Shown here: piece after piece, positions 1-8,086 of the stretch | How the letters are laid out: each line of letters begins with the position of its first letter | Position numbering within the stretch: the first letter of the stretch is position 1 | Assembly (NCBI RefSeq): GCF_003324185.1 | Contig: NZ_PXUP01000015.1 | Span: 1-64,000, forward strand | Length of the DNA: 64,000 bases | From: Faecalibacterium prausnitzii | GTDB taxonomy: Bacteria; Bacillota; Clostridia; Oscillospirales; Ruminococcaceae | Direction of reading: 5' to 3' | Notes under the pieces: model-generated | What the model was told of the DNA's origin: nothing | Seen by the model: only the letters and a program-made list of their open reading frames with translations | The model's database searches: none | Translations under genes and position numbers: made by a program

Positions 1-58
1 GCGTCAGGGTGGGCACTGCGGGGGCATCCAGATCAAAGTTCAGAGTATTGTCAGCCAT
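1..58 (-). CDS. TelA-like toxic anion resistance protein, N-terminal end only
   Basis: The first 19 codons of a gene that runs off the left edge. The start ATG at 58 is preceded by a GGAAGGAA ribosome binding site, and the visible residues are MADNTLNFDLDAPAVPTLT. This kind of short acidic N-terminus is found in TelA (toxic anion/tellurite resistance) proteins, which are usually encoded directly after an XpaC-like gene, as here. The identification rests mainly on that neighbour, so it is tentative. It is probably co-transcribed with the XpaC-like gene. Confidence 0.5.
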   Translation of the reverse strand, partial: MADNTLNFDLDAPAVPTLT

Positions 59-101
59 AAGTGATTCCTTCCTTTCAAAATCCCGAAGGGATATTCTGGT
101 T

Positions 102-731
102 TTACTTGCTCAGACCCTGTCCTTTCAGCATATTCTGCAAAACGGTCAGGTCTGCGGACAGGTCCATGCTCTCTGCCGCGTACAGGGCATCCAGCTGGTT
201 TTCAAAAGCCGTGGCAATGGAGGCGGCGTTGTGCTCCACCTCGGCGCGGATGGCGGCGGCGTTCTCGCCCCGCACACCCTGCTTTGCAAGCTTTGCGTAC
301 TGCTGCAAAACGTTTACGGCGTCCGGCAGATAGTAGTTGGCAAACCGGCGCACCTGCTTTGCCTTGGCGGGGTTTGCTTCCACGGATTCCACGATGGAGC
401 GTCCCGCCTTTTCCATGCGGGTCATGGCGGCAGACAGCTGCGGATCGGGCAAAGCCTCGTTCAGTGCGTGCAGGGTGTCCAGCTTCTGCTGGATATCGGT
501 CAGCATCTGGTCCACATCCTCCACACCGGTGTGGAAGGGTACCTCGTGCTCCACCACCCGGGGCGGGCAGGTCTTTTTTGCCACACCAAAGGCCACGGCG
601 GCACCGCCCAGCGCCACCAGCAGCGCCCATAATTTGTATACCGGCAGCACCGCGCACAGCACCACAAACACCAGCGCCATAGCGTAAAAAGGCAGCACGC
701 TGGGCTTTTGGGTGCGGATGATCTTGCTCAT
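102..731 (-). CDS. XpaC-like membrane protein (5-bromo-4-chloroindolyl phosphate hydrolysis family)
   Basis: A 209-residue protein with two hydrophobic segments near the N-terminus (about residues 11-29 and 31-48) and a helical, charged cytoplasmic part. This is the layout of the XpaC family, named from indolyl-phosphate hydrolysis in Bacillus and usually paired with TelA in toxic-anion/tellurite resistance or envelope-stress operons. The biochemical role is not established. I chose the ATG at 731 rather than the upstream ATG at 737 because the AAGGAG site then sits 8 bases away instead of 2. It is followed closely by the TelA-like gene on the same strand. Confidence 0.7.
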   Translation of the reverse strand: MSKIIRTQKPSVLPFYAMALVFVVLCAVLPVYKLWALLVALGGAAVAFGVAKKTCPPRVVEHEVPFHTGVEDVDQMLTDIQQKLDTLHALNEALPDPQLSAAMTRMEKAGRSIVESVEANPAKAKQVRRFANYYLPDAVNVLQQYAKLAKQGVRGENAAAIRAEVEHNAASIATAFENQLDALYAAESMDLSADLTVLQNMLKGQGLSK

Positions 732-775
732 GGTCATTTCTCCTTGTCCGGGGCAGTGCGCCCCTTATGATATCC

Positions 776-803
776 ATAATACAACGTCCGCAAAAAAACG
801 CAA
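776..803 (-). promoter_or_regulatory. Promoter for the xpaC-telA pair
   Basis: On the minus strand a TTGCGT -35 box lies at 803-798 and a TATTAT -10 box at 781-776, with a 16-bp spacer, about 45 bp before the XpaC-like start codon. No operator is evident. Confidence 0.5.
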
Positions 804-834
804 GTATCCCGCAAAAGAATTTACAGCCTTGTCA

Positions 835-1323
835 TCATTTTACGATCCAGTCCGCCAGCGCAGCGCCCCAAATCTCCTCCAGCCGGGCGGGGCTGCAGGC
901 GGCGTTTGCGGGGCTTGTACTTGGCAGACGGACAGCCGGGATGCCGGTAAGCGGCTGCTGATATTTTGTGTAGATACGGTAAGCTGTGGCACCGTTGCAG
1001 AACACCGCCCGGATGGGCGCTTTGCGCAGCAGCCCGGCGATATCGTTGGGCACCACATCCCGGATGGAGGCATCCGATGCGCCGGTGATGGTGCAGCTTT
1101 CCAGCGTATCCCACAGCGCCAGCCCGTGGCGCAAAAGCAACTGCTTTTTGGCGGCGATATCCTCCCGCACGGGCAGCGGCTCCCCGGTCAACGCCGCCAG
1201 CAGCGGCCAGAACCGGTTTTGCGGATGGCCGTAGTAAAAGGCCATCTCCCGGCTTTTGGGGCTGGGCCATGTGCCCAAGATCAGCGCCCGGCTGCGGTCA
1301 TCGTACACCGGTGCAAAGCTCAT
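835..1323 (-). CDS. DNA-deoxyinosine/uracil glycosylase (UDG superfamily)
   Basis: A 162-residue single-domain protein of the uracil-DNA glycosylase superfamily, closest in motif to the hypoxanthine-DNA glycosylases that remove deaminated adenine. The active-site loop GTWPSPKS is at residues 17-24, the aromatic base-stacking segment NRFW at 36-39, and the DNA-intercalation motif LPSTSPAN at 133-140. It should start base-excision repair in the cytoplasm. Its ATG overlaps the stop of the upstream HAD gene as ATGA, so the two are translationally coupled. Substrate preference (inosine versus uracil) cannot be settled from sequence alone. Confidence 0.8.
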   Translation of the reverse strand: MSFAPVYDDRSRALILGTWPSPKSREMAFYYGHPQNRFWPLLAALTGEPLPVREDIAAKKQLLLRHGLALWDTLESCTITGASDASIRDVVPNDIAGLLRKAPIRAVFCNGATAYRIYTKYQQPLTGIPAVRLPSTSPANAACSPARLEEIWGAALADWIVK

Positions 1324-2213
1324 AAGCTGCCGCCTGCGCTTTCAATATTGCCCCATGCAGAGCCAAAGTCCTTGCCGGAGGGCTCCGCGCGGGGGCCGTC
1401 GAACCACAGCTCCTCGATCAGCGCCGCCACGCCGTCCTCCCGCACGTCCCCGATGATCCGGTCGGCAGCGGCCTTGGCGTCCGGGGTGCCGTTTGCCATG
1501 CAGGCACTCAGGCCCGCGACTTTCAGCATTCCCACATCGTTGGCAGAATCACCCACAGCCACGGCATCTGCCAGCGTAAGCCCCATCTGTGCACACAGGT
1601 CGGCAAGCCCTACGCCCTTATCCATGCCGCCGCGCACGATATCGTAGTAGCAGTAGCCGTCCGCGTTCTGCGCGCCCGTCTGCATCCAGTGCAGGCCAAG
1701 GTAGCCGTATTTTTCGTGGAAGCGCTCCACTTCCTGCGGCGGCATGGCGGCAAAGGCGGCGTGGGGCATATCCAAAAGATGCCTGTCCTGATCCTCGCCG
1801 TCCACGCAGTCCAGCCCGGGGCTATTCATCATCTGATAGCCGGTGTGCAGATACTCGTACTCGCAGTAGGCGTAATAGGCATCCCGGAAGTTGAATTGCA
1901 GCGGGTAGTTATAATCCTCACAAAAATCCACCAGCACATACATCTCCTCGCTGGTAAGCGGATGTTCGGCTATCACGTTGCCCTGCCCGTCCACCACGCA
2001 GGCACCGTTGCAGGTAATGGCGTAGTCGTACCGGATGCCGCCCAGCTGGTTTTTATCCCGGATACCCGGGTAGGAGCGGCCGGTGCTGAGCACAAACTTA
2101 CCCCCGGCGGCTTGCAGCTTTTTTACCGCCTTTACCACCGCCGGGCGGGGCTTTGCTTCCCCAAAGGGCATCAGCGTGTTGTCGTAATCGCTTGCCAGAA
2201 TCTTATATTGCAT
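1320..2213 (-). CDS. Cof-type HAD-IIB hydrolase
   Basis: A 297-residue haloacid dehalogenase-like phosphatase. The catalytic motif DYDNT (nucleophile Asp9, acid/base Asp11) is followed by the STGRS motif II near residue 43 and the metal-binding motif GDSANDVGML near the C-terminus. A large cap domain lies between, as in the Cof/YwpJ subfamily that dephosphorylates sugar phosphates or related metabolites. The substrate is unknown. I chose the ATG at 2213 because AGGAGAG lies 6 bases upstream; ATGs further up are badly spaced. It overlaps the glycosylase gene downstream by 4 bp. Confidence 0.85.
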   Translation of the reverse strand: MQYKILASDYDNTLMPFGEAKPRPAVVKAVKKLQAAGGKFVLSTGRSYPGIRDKNQLGGIRYDYAITCNGACVVDGQGNVIAEHPLTSEEMYVLVDFCEDYNYPLQFNFRDAYYAYCEYEYLHTGYQMMNSPGLDCVDGEDQDRHLLDMPHAAFAAMPPQEVERFHEKYGYLGLHWMQTGAQNADGYCYYDIVRGGMDKGVGLADLCAQMGLTLADAVAVGDSANDVGMLKVAGLSACMANGTPDAKAAADRIIGDVREDGVAALIEELWFDGPRAEPSGKDFGSAWGNIESAGGSL

Positions 2214-2292
2214 GGTCATCTCTCCTGTGTGCATCGTTTTCTCCCAGTATAACACATTTCAAAGTCCAGCGGGAGAGGGAGAAAAGAAAAAT

Positions 2293-2328
2293 GGGACAGC
2301 AGAATACCCGCAGGCATCCCACTGTCCC
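2293..2328 (-). terminator. Terminator of the metal permease gene
   Basis: GGGACAG and CTGTCCC arms enclose a second partly paired region. On the minus strand the hairpin is followed by ATTTTTCTTTTC. It lies just past the stop codon of the permease at 2352. Confidence 0.7.
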
Positions 2329-2351
2329 GAAATTCAAAATATCTTTCCTTA

Positions 2352-3239
2352 TCAGGCAAACACCGCCACGACCACCTGCATCGCCACGCCCACAAAGGCA
2401 CCGGCAGCCCATGTCAGGCCGGTGATGAAGAGGTTCTGCTTCCACGAGGGATTAGCGCGCCACAGCACAGCCAAGCCCACACCCGCACCGGTGCACAGAC
2501 CCGCCACAAGGCTGGAAAAGCGCAGCGCACCCTCCACATACAGCTGGGTCAGCAGCACGCTGGCGGCGCAGTTGGGGATCAAGCCCACCAGAGCCGCTAC
2601 CACCGGCTGGAAGAAGCCCATGCCGCCCAGCATTTCGGCGAATACGTCCTCGCCCACGCCCTCCACGATCATGCCGAACACCAGACTGAAGGCGAAGATG
2701 AACACAAAGATCTCCAGCGTATGGCGCAGCGCCGCCTGCCAGATGGGCTTTTCGTTGCCCTCGGCATCATTGTGCTCCTCGTGGCAGTCCACCTCGTCCG
2801 CATGGCCGGTGTAGCCGCCCCGCAGCCCCTTGGGCAGCACGCCCCGCAGCACAAAATCCAGCACAAAGCCCACCACAATGGCGTACACCACCTTGATGAC
2901 CATCAGGACGGCCAGCTTATCCCAGTAAGCGGGCATGGACACCAGCAGCGGGATCGCTTCGTCGCTGGTGGCAAGGTACACCGCCATCAGCGTGCCCAGC
3001 GTGATGACCCGGGAGGCGTAGAAGTTGGACGCAATGGCGGAGAAGCCGCACTGCGGCACACAGCCCAGTACCGCACCCGGCACAGCACCCCAGCGCCCGC
3101 CGCCCGCCAGCAGCGCCTCGATGCGCTCGCCGTGGCGGTGCTCGATATACTCGATCAGCAGGTAGGCCAGAAACAGAAAGGGCAGCATCTTGGCGGTATC
3201 CACCAAGGTTTCGCCCAGAACATCCAAAAACAATTCCAT
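2352..3239 (-). CDS. Putative heavy-metal/manganese exporter (ArsP_2-like, 10-TM family)
   Basis: A 295-residue integral membrane protein with many hydrophobic helices, a GCVPQCGFSA segment in the first half and a matching GLIPNCAASV segment in the second, giving an internal pseudo-repeat. The central cytoplasmic loop (about residues 140-165) is rich in His, Asp, Glu and Cys (HADEVDCHEEHND) and looks metal-binding. This matches the family annotated as putative arsenic efflux or manganese transporter. The ion is not proven. The ATG at 3239 is preferred over a TTG at 3254 because of a GGAG site 9 bases upstream. Its promoter lies in a cluster of TTGCAA motifs. Confidence 0.7.
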   Translation of the reverse strand: MELFLDVLGETLVDTAKMLPFLFLAYLLIEYIEHRHGERIEALLAGGGRWGAVPGAVLGCVPQCGFSAIASNFYASRVITLGTLMAVYLATSDEAIPLLVSMPAYWDKLAVLMVIKVVYAIVVGFVLDFVLRGVLPKGLRGGYTGHADEVDCHEEHNDAEGNEKPIWQAALRHTLEIFVFIFAFSLVFGMIVEGVGEDVFAEMLGGMGFFQPVVAALVGLIPNCAASVLLTQLYVEGALRFSSLVAGLCTGAGVGLAVLWRANPSWKQNLFITGLTWAAGAFVGVAMQVVVAVFA

Positions 3240-3283
3240 AAATAATCGCTCCAAAGACCCGCAGGGGGTCGTCTCTCAACAAT

Positions 3284-3368
3284 TTGCAATCAGTTTGCAT
3301 TTTCGTGCAGGGAAGATTATACACGATATCCTTCCCAATTGCAATACCAAATTGCAAATTGGTTGCAA
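3284..3368 (-). promoter_or_regulatory. Permease promoter embedded in TTGCAA repeats
   Basis: On the minus strand a TTGCAA -35 box (3344-3339) and a perfect TATAAT -10 box (3321-3316) are 17 bp apart. The -35 box is one of four TTGCAA hexamers (3284-3289, 3339-3344, 3352-3357, 3363-3368), with a TTGCAT at 3295. Such clustering around a promoter suggests a multi-site operator, perhaps for a metalloregulator. The regulator is not in this window. Confidence 0.6.
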
Positions 3369-3412
3369 TTTTATGTTATGGAACATTGCAGCGCGTAAAA
3401 AAGCGTGAAAAA

Positions 3413-3512
3413 GAGGTTCTGAAAAGCCCGCGGGCTTTTCAGAACCTCAAAATTTCAAATCGTTCTTTCGCTGATGATGCGCAGAGCAACGCGGAGCGCA
3501 TTCCAAATCGTC
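3413..3512 (-). repeat. 3'-UTR repeat element, copy A, with terminator palindrome (after tcdA)
   Basis: A perfect 36-bp palindrome (3413-3448, arms starting GAGGTTCTG) lies next to a roughly 50-bp block (3463-3512). The block is clearly homologous to blocks at 13101-13159 (inverted) and 13495-13545. In the tcdA direction the order is gene end, block, palindrome, then TTTTTCACG, so the palindrome acts as the tcdA terminator. The same order and the same TTTTCAC tail recur in the other two copies. Confidence 0.75.
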
Positions 3513-3540
3513 CCACGCAGCAAGGATGCTGCGGTCTGTT

Positions 3541-4311
3541 TTACCCCTTCAGCGGTACAAAGCCCACGAGGTCCTTGACGACCTCGCCGCCGATGATCAG
3601 ACCGGCCACCGAGGGTACAAAGGCGTTGGATCCCGGCACAGTGCGCCGTGCGGTGCACTTGCGCTGGGTGCCCGGGGGACAGATGCAGTAGTTCTTGCAG
3701 CTGATGGAGTCATCCTCGATGGGAGTCATGACAGGCTCCTTGGAGTAGACCACCTTCAGGTGCTTGATCTTGCGCTTGCGGCACTCGGTACGCATCACCT
3801 TGGCCAGCGGGCAGACCGAGGTCTTGTAGATATCGGTCACCTCAAAGCGGGTGGGGTCCATCTTGTTGCCTGCGCCCATGGAGCAGATGATGGGCGTACC
3901 CGCCTCCTTGCACTTCATCACCAGCGCCAGCTTGCCGGTAACGGTGTCGATGGCGTCCACCACATAGTCGTACTGGGTAAAGTCGAAGTCGTCCTGCGTC
4001 TCCGGGCCAAAGAAGCACCGGTGGGTGGTCACCTTGATGTTGGGGTCGATATCGTGGATGCGCTGTTCTGCCACATCCACCTTATACTGCCCTACCGTGC
4101 TGCGGGTGGCGATGATCTGACGGTTGAGATTGGTCAGGCAGACCTTATCGTCATCGATCAGATCCAGTGCGCCCACGCCGCTGCGTGCCAGTGCCTCCAC
4201 CGTATAGCCGCCCACACCGCCAATGCCAAACACTGCCACCCGGGCGTGGTGCAGCTTTTCCATAGCCTCTGCACCCAGCAGCAGCTGGGTACGGGAATAC
4301 TGATCCTGCAT
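3541..4311 (-). CDS. tcdA: tRNA threonylcarbamoyladenosine dehydratase TcdA
   Basis: A 256-residue E1-like (ThiF/MoeB superfamily) enzyme that cyclises t6A at position 37 of ANN-decoding tRNAs using ATP. The nucleotide-binding loop GIGGVGGYTVEALARSG is near residue 30, followed by the DDDKVCLTNLNRQ motif that contacts the adenylate. It lacks the ubiquitin-like partner context of true thiamine or molybdopterin enzymes. It lies 10 bp after mnmA on the same strand, so the two tRNA-modification genes form an operon. The repeat palindrome at 3413-3448 terminates it. Confidence 0.88.
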   Translation of the reverse strand: MQDQYSRTQLLLGAEAMEKLHHARVAVFGIGGVGGYTVEALARSGVGALDLIDDDKVCLTNLNRQIIATRSTVGQYKVDVAEQRIHDIDPNIKVTTHRCFFGPETQDDFDFTQYDYVVDAIDTVTGKLALVMKCKEAGTPIICSMGAGNKMDPTRFEVTDIYKTSVCPLAKVMRTECRKRKIKHLKVVYSKEPVMTPIEDDSISCKNYCICPPGTQRKCTARRTVPGSNAFVPSVAGLIIGGEVVKDLVGFVPLKG

Positions 4312-4321
4312 TTTGTTCTCC

Positions 4322-5425
4322 TTACTTTTCTACGCGGGTGATGGTGCCGCCGCCCAGCACCACATCGCCCTGATACAGCACGGCAGCCTGCCCCGGGGTG
4401 GGGGCACGCTGAGGCTGGTCGAATTCCAACCGGAAACCGTTCTCTGCGGGGTAGACGGTGGCCTGCTGCTCGGCCTGATGATACCGGGTGCGGGCGGTGA
4501 CCCGCAGCGGCTCGGTCAGCGCCGGAATGGCGATCCAGTTCACATCCTCTGCGTAAACGATGCGGTCGAACAGCTCGCTTTCCGGCCCGACGGTGACGGT
4601 ATTGGCCTGCATATCCTTGCCGCAGACGTACACCGGCGCACCCAGCGCAAGGCCAAGCCCCTTGCGCTGCCCCAGCGTGTAGCGCACTGCGCCGCTGTGG
4701 GTACCCACCACCTTGCCGCTCTGATCCAGAAAATCTCCGGCGGGGTAGTGCTTGCCGGTAAACTGCTCCATAAAGCGGGCATAATCGCCGTCCGGCACAA
4801 AGCAGATATCCTGACTGTCGTGCTTTTGGGCGTTGATAAAGCTGTGCTCCTGCGCGATCTTTCGCACCTCGGTCTTGTGCAGCGCCCCCAGCGGCAGGCG
4901 GATATGTGCCAGCTGCTCCTGCGTGAGGTTATACAGCACATAGCTCTGATCCTTGCCCTCGTCCAAGCCCTTTTTCAGCAGCCAGTGGCCGGTGGCTGCA
5001 TCCTGCTCCACCCGGGCGTAGTGGCCGGTGACCACATACTCCATGCCGTGTTCTTCCGCCCAGTCCAGCAGGTGGCGGAACTTCATATATTTATTGCAGT
5101 CGATGCAGGGGTTGGGGGTGCCGCCCGCCTCGTAGACGCGGATAAACTTTTCAATGATCTGCGCCCGGAAATCGGCGGTGAAATCCAGCACCTGATACGG
5201 CATATCCAGCGCAAAGGCCACCTCGGCGGCGTCCTCGATATCCTTTTCCGAGCAGCAGGTCTGGTAGCCGGACTGTCCCAGCGTTTCGTTGTGGGTAAGC
5301 CGCATGGTGATGCCGGTGCAGTCGTAGCCTGCCTGCTGCATCAGACAGGCCGCCACCGAGCTGTCCACGCCGCCGCTCATGGCAATGAGGGCGCGGGGAC
5401 GGTTTGCAGGGTTCTGAGTGGTCAT
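4322..5425 (-). CDS. mnmA: tRNA-specific 2-thiouridylase MnmA
   Basis: A 367-residue enzyme that thiolates U34 of the tRNAs for Lys, Glu and Gln. The PP-loop SGGVDSS (residues 17-23) binds ATP. The catalytic cysteine is in NPCIDCNKYMKF (about residue 104) and the partner cysteine in the DICFVPDGDYARF segment (about 199). Length and order fit the family (about 360 aa). Sulfur normally comes from a cysteine desulfurase not encoded here. Transcription starts from a strong promoter overlapping the end of cca, with a perfect palindrome over its -10 box. Confidence 0.95.
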   Translation of the reverse strand: MTTQNPANRPRALIAMSGGVDSSVAACLMQQAGYDCTGITMRLTHNETLGQSGYQTCCSEKDIEDAAEVAFALDMPYQVLDFTADFRAQIIEKFIRVYEAGGTPNPCIDCNKYMKFRHLLDWAEEHGMEYVVTGHYARVEQDAATGHWLLKKGLDEGKDQSYVLYNLTQEQLAHIRLPLGALHKTEVRKIAQEHSFINAQKHDSQDICFVPDGDYARFMEQFTGKHYPAGDFLDQSGKVVGTHSGAVRYTLGQRKGLGLALGAPVYVCGKDMQANTVTVGPESELFDRIVYAEDVNWIAIPALTEPLRVTARTRYHQAEQQATVYPAENGFRLEFDQPQRAPTPGQAAVLYQGDVVLGGGTITRVEK

Positions 5426-5460
5426 AGGTTCTCCTTTTATGGGTTCAACATACTAAAGCA

Positions 5461-5497
5461 GTAGTATAATACTACCGCAGCATAAACCGCTTGTCAA
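5461..5497 (-). promoter_or_regulatory. mnmA-tcdA promoter with palindromic operator
   Basis: A consensus TTGACA -35 box (5497-5492) and TAGTAT -10 box (5474-5469) are separated by 17 bp on the minus strand. A 15-bp perfect palindrome, GTAGTATAATACTAC (5461-5475), covers the -10 box and start site. That is the position expected for a repressor site. The -35 box lies inside the 3' end of cca. Confidence 0.65.
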
Positions 5498-6816
5498 GAC
5501 GCTATAATTTTCTGCGCCGCAGCCAGCAGTGCCGGTTTTTCGTTGGGGTACTCTGCGCGTATCACGCCGTCCAGCAGCGTCTCCAGCACCCGGCGCAGCG
5601 CAGGCCCTGCCGGGATGCCCGCCGCCATCAGGTCGCGTCCGTTCACCGCCAGCTGGCTCACCCGGCAGCATACGCCGTCAGCCTCCAGCTGCCGTGCCCG
5701 CTGCGCCGCAAGGGCGCACTCCGAGGCAGCTTGCGGGTGCAGCGCCGCGCACAGCGCACACAGCCGCTCCACGGTGCACAGCCCGTATCGGCCTAAAAGC
5801 CGCCGGATGGCAACCTCTCCCGCGTGTGCGGGAGTTTCTCCGAGGACCGTCCGCTGGGGTGGGACCCTGCTGCCGCAGGCAGTAGGGCGGGCGATGGAAT
5901 GGCCCGATTCGTGTCCGAGGAGAAAGCTCCCGCACACGCCCTCCCCTGCCGTTTCCCGCACCAGCACGGCGGTCTCCTCGATGCAGGCGTTGGAGCGGCG
6001 CAGCCGCTTGAGCACCCGGCGGGTATCGGCCTCGCCCAGAGTGCCCAGCAGCGCAGCCCAGCGCACCGGCAGGTTTTCCTCCCCTGCCGGGCAGGCATCC
6101 ACCACCGGCTTTGCGGCTTCAAGCGCCGCCGGGGTCAGCTCCGGCAGCACCACAGCCAGCACGGCGGGTTCCAGATACGCCCCCGGCTGCGGGGCAGCCA
6201 GCAGCTTTGCCAGTTCCTCCTGAATGCGCTCGGCAGAGATGCAGTCTAAGTGCAGTGCCATCTGCCGCGCCGCCCGGGCGGTGGCTGCGTCCAGTGCAAA
6301 GCCGAACCTTGCGGCAAAGCGGTACAGCCGCAGGATACGCAGTGCATCCTCAGTAAACCGCTGCTGTGGCTCCCCCACCGCCCGCAGCAGACCGTTTTGC
6401 AAATCTGCCTGCCCGCCAAAGGGGTCTACCAGCCCCTCGGCTTCATTATACGCCATGGCGTTGATGGTAAAATCCCGCCGGGCAAGGTCCTCCCGCACGT
6501 CCGGTACGAACTGCACCGCGTCCGGGTGACGGCCATCGGTATAGCTGCCCTCGGTGCGGAAGGTGGTGGTCTCGTACAGCTGCCCGCCGTATTTGATGGT
6601 GACCGTACCGTGCTGCAAGCCGGTGGGGATGCACTGCTCTGTCCCGAACAACTCCATCACCTGCTGCGGCAGGGCACTGGTGCACAGGTCCCAGTCGTGG
6701 GCGGTGCGTCCCAAAAGACTGTCCCGCACGCAGCCGCCTACGGCATAGGCTGCGTAGCCCGCCGCGTGCAGGGCGTCCAGCAGGGCAGCTGCCCCGGGGT
6801 CAAGTGTCAGCTTCAT
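5494..6816 (-). CDS. cca: CCA tRNA nucleotidyltransferase with in-frame insertion
   Basis: A 440-residue class II nucleotidyltransferase that adds or repairs the 3' CCA of tRNAs. The head domain shows VGGCVRD (about 27-33), the catalytic DWD in HDWDLCTSA (about 40-46) and RRDFTINAMAYN. The RNA-binding helical tail follows. About residues 293-332 (GHESGHSIARP region) have no counterpart in the family and coincide exactly with a palindromic element at 5822-5939, so the gene tolerates a roughly 40-residue in-frame insertion. It overlaps rnz by 4 bp (ATGA), so tRNA 3' trimming and CCA addition are coupled. Confidence 0.9.
   Translation of the reverse strand: MKLTLDPGAAALLDALHAAGYAAYAVGGCVRDSLLGRTAHDWDLCTSALPQQVMELFGTEQCIPTGLQHGTVTIKYGGQLYETTTFRTEGSYTDGRHPDAVQFVPDVREDLARRDFTINAMAYNEAEGLVDPFGGQADLQNGLLRAVGEPQQRFTEDALRILRLYRFAARFGFALDAATARAARQMALHLDCISAERIQEELAKLLAAPQPGAYLEPAVLAVVLPELTPAALEAAKPVVDACPAGEENLPVRWAALLGTLGEADTRRVLKRLRRSNACIEETAVLVRETAGEGVCGSFLLGHESGHSIARPTACGSRVPPQRTVLGETPAHAGEVAIRRLLGRYGLCTVERLCALCAALHPQAASECALAAQRARQLEADGVCCRVSQLAVNGRDLMAAGIPAGPALRRVLETLLDGVIRAEYPNEKPALLAAAQKIIAS
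5822..5939. repeat. Palindromic repeat element inserted in frame in cca
   Basis: Left arm 5822-5841 (GCGTGTGCGGGAG then TTTCTCC) and right arm 5919-5939 are reverse complements apart from one extra base. They bound 118 bp. The cca reading frame runs straight through. No transposase is encoded, so this is a MITE- or REP-like passenger, comparable in behaviour to the protein-coding palindromic elements known in Rickettsia. Short CTCCC/CCTCC stretches flank it but I see no clear target duplication. Confidence 0.7.
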
Positions 6817-7751
6817 TCCTCGTTCTCCTCGTAATGCAGGGTGATGCGTTTGCCGTCAAAACCACATTCTGCCGCCGGGAAGATGCTTTGCGCCTGTGCA
6901 AGATGCTCCTCCGGGTCGGTGATCATGGGGGAATAGTGCACCAGCCACAGCCGCTTTACACCAGCCTTTGCTGCCAGCGCCGCGCTTTGACCAAAGGTGC
7001 TGTGCCCCCACTGCGCGGCCTGCTCCTGCTGCTCCGGCAGGGCATAGGTGGCATCGCAGAGCAGCAGGTCTGCCCCCTGCGCTGCCTGTTCCAGCGCCGG
7101 GCAGGGCGCACTGTCGCCGGAAAAGACGAACCGCAGCCCCTTGCGGGGCGCGCCCAGCACCTCGGCGGGCTGCACCATACGCTCTGCCAGCGGGACAGCC
7201 TGTCCCCGCTGCAAAAGCCGCCACTGGGTCACCGGTACGCCCAGTGCCCGCGCCTTTTCCGGGTCGAACCTGCCTGCCCGGGGCAAGTCCAGCCGGTAGC
7301 CCAGACTGCGCACCCGGTGCTTTGTTGCCACCGGCAGCAGCGTTGCCCCGGCGAGCCATCCATCCGAAAGAGCATCCAGCGCCACAGGCTGCCCGGCGCG
7401 GCAGACCAGCGGCTTTACTGCGTAGGGCAGCGGCCCGGTCAGGGCATACACTGCCCGCCAGACCTCCAAAAGCCCCTCCGGCCCCAGCAGCACCAGCGGA
7501 CGGGTGCGCCCCTGCGCCCCAAGGGTCTGCAAAAGCCCGGGCAGACCAAAGATATGGTCTCCGTGGTAGTGGGTCAGGCAGATAGCGTCTGCGCGCATCA
7601 GGTTCACCCCGGCGCGGCGGGCGGCGGTCTGGGTGCCCTCGCCGCAGTCCAGCAGCAGGCTGTGCCCGCCGCACTCCGCCACAGCGGCGGTCAGGGCGCG
7701 CTCCGGCAGCGGCATGGTGGCAGCCGTGCCCAGCAGTGTAATGGTCAGCAT
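6813..7751 (-). CDS. rnz: Ribonuclease Z
   Basis: A 312-residue metallo-beta-lactamase-fold endonuclease that cuts tRNA precursors after the discriminator base. The zinc motif THYHGDH is at residues 60-66, and later ligands include His in ATKHRVRSLGYRL, Asp in FSGDSAPC and His in WLVHYSP. Length matches the bacterial short form (about 310 aa). The stop overlaps the cca start as ATGA, which fits the logic that CCA-less precursors are trimmed and then extended. Confidence 0.92.
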   Translation of the reverse strand: MLTITLLGTAATMPLPERALTAAVAECGGHSLLLDCGEGTQTAARRAGVNLMRADAICLTHYHGDHIFGLPGLLQTLGAQGRTRPLVLLGPEGLLEVWRAVYALTGPLPYAVKPLVCRAGQPVALDALSDGWLAGATLLPVATKHRVRSLGYRLDLPRAGRFDPEKARALGVPVTQWRLLQRGQAVPLAERMVQPAEVLGAPRKGLRFVFSGDSAPCPALEQAAQGADLLLCDATYALPEQQEQAAQWGHSTFGQSAALAAKAGVKRLWLVHYSPMITDPEEHLAQAQSIFPAAECGFDGKRITLHYEENEE

Positions 7752-7864
7752 AAGCAGTTCCTCCGTGGTTCTTCCCTGTTATCTTACCACAAACCCCGCC
7801 GGTGCACAATTCTTTCTGCCGCGGCATAAACTGGGCAAAGCCTTGAAAAAGGAGGGCACAGCCT

Positions 7865-8047
7865 ATGCAGCGTGACCGCAGAAAACGCTATTCCCCCGCC
7901 CGGCATCCGGTGCTTTTGCGCAGGGTGCTTTTGGTGCTGTGCATTCTGGCGGTGCTGTGGCTGGGGTACAGCTGCATGATGCCGCAGCTGCTTTTTTCTG
8001 CCCGGGGCACCATGATTTTTGTGCCCGACCCGCCGCTGCGGGGGTAG
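7865..8047 (+). CDS. Small single-pass membrane protein, unknown
   Basis: A 60-residue basic protein with one hydrophobic helix (VLLRRVLLVLCILAVLWLGY, about residues 16-35) after an Arg-rich N-terminus. An AGGAGG-like site stands 10 bases before the ATG. It sits between rnz and the pyrB terminator, divergent from rnz. No family is recognised. Confidence rests on the ribosome binding site, the coherent membrane topology and the absence of anything else in the gap. Confidence 0.5.
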   Translation: MQRDRRKRYSPARHPVLLRRVLLVLCILAVLWLGYSCMMPQLLFSARGTMIFVPDPPLRG

Positions 8048-8086
8048 CGGGAAAAATTTTCATTTCATGAATCACCAGACGCAAAA

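Noticed and set aside
4313-5464. A 383-residue open frame antisense to mnmA
   Set aside because: MnmA has all catalytic motifs on the other strand; the antisense frame has none.
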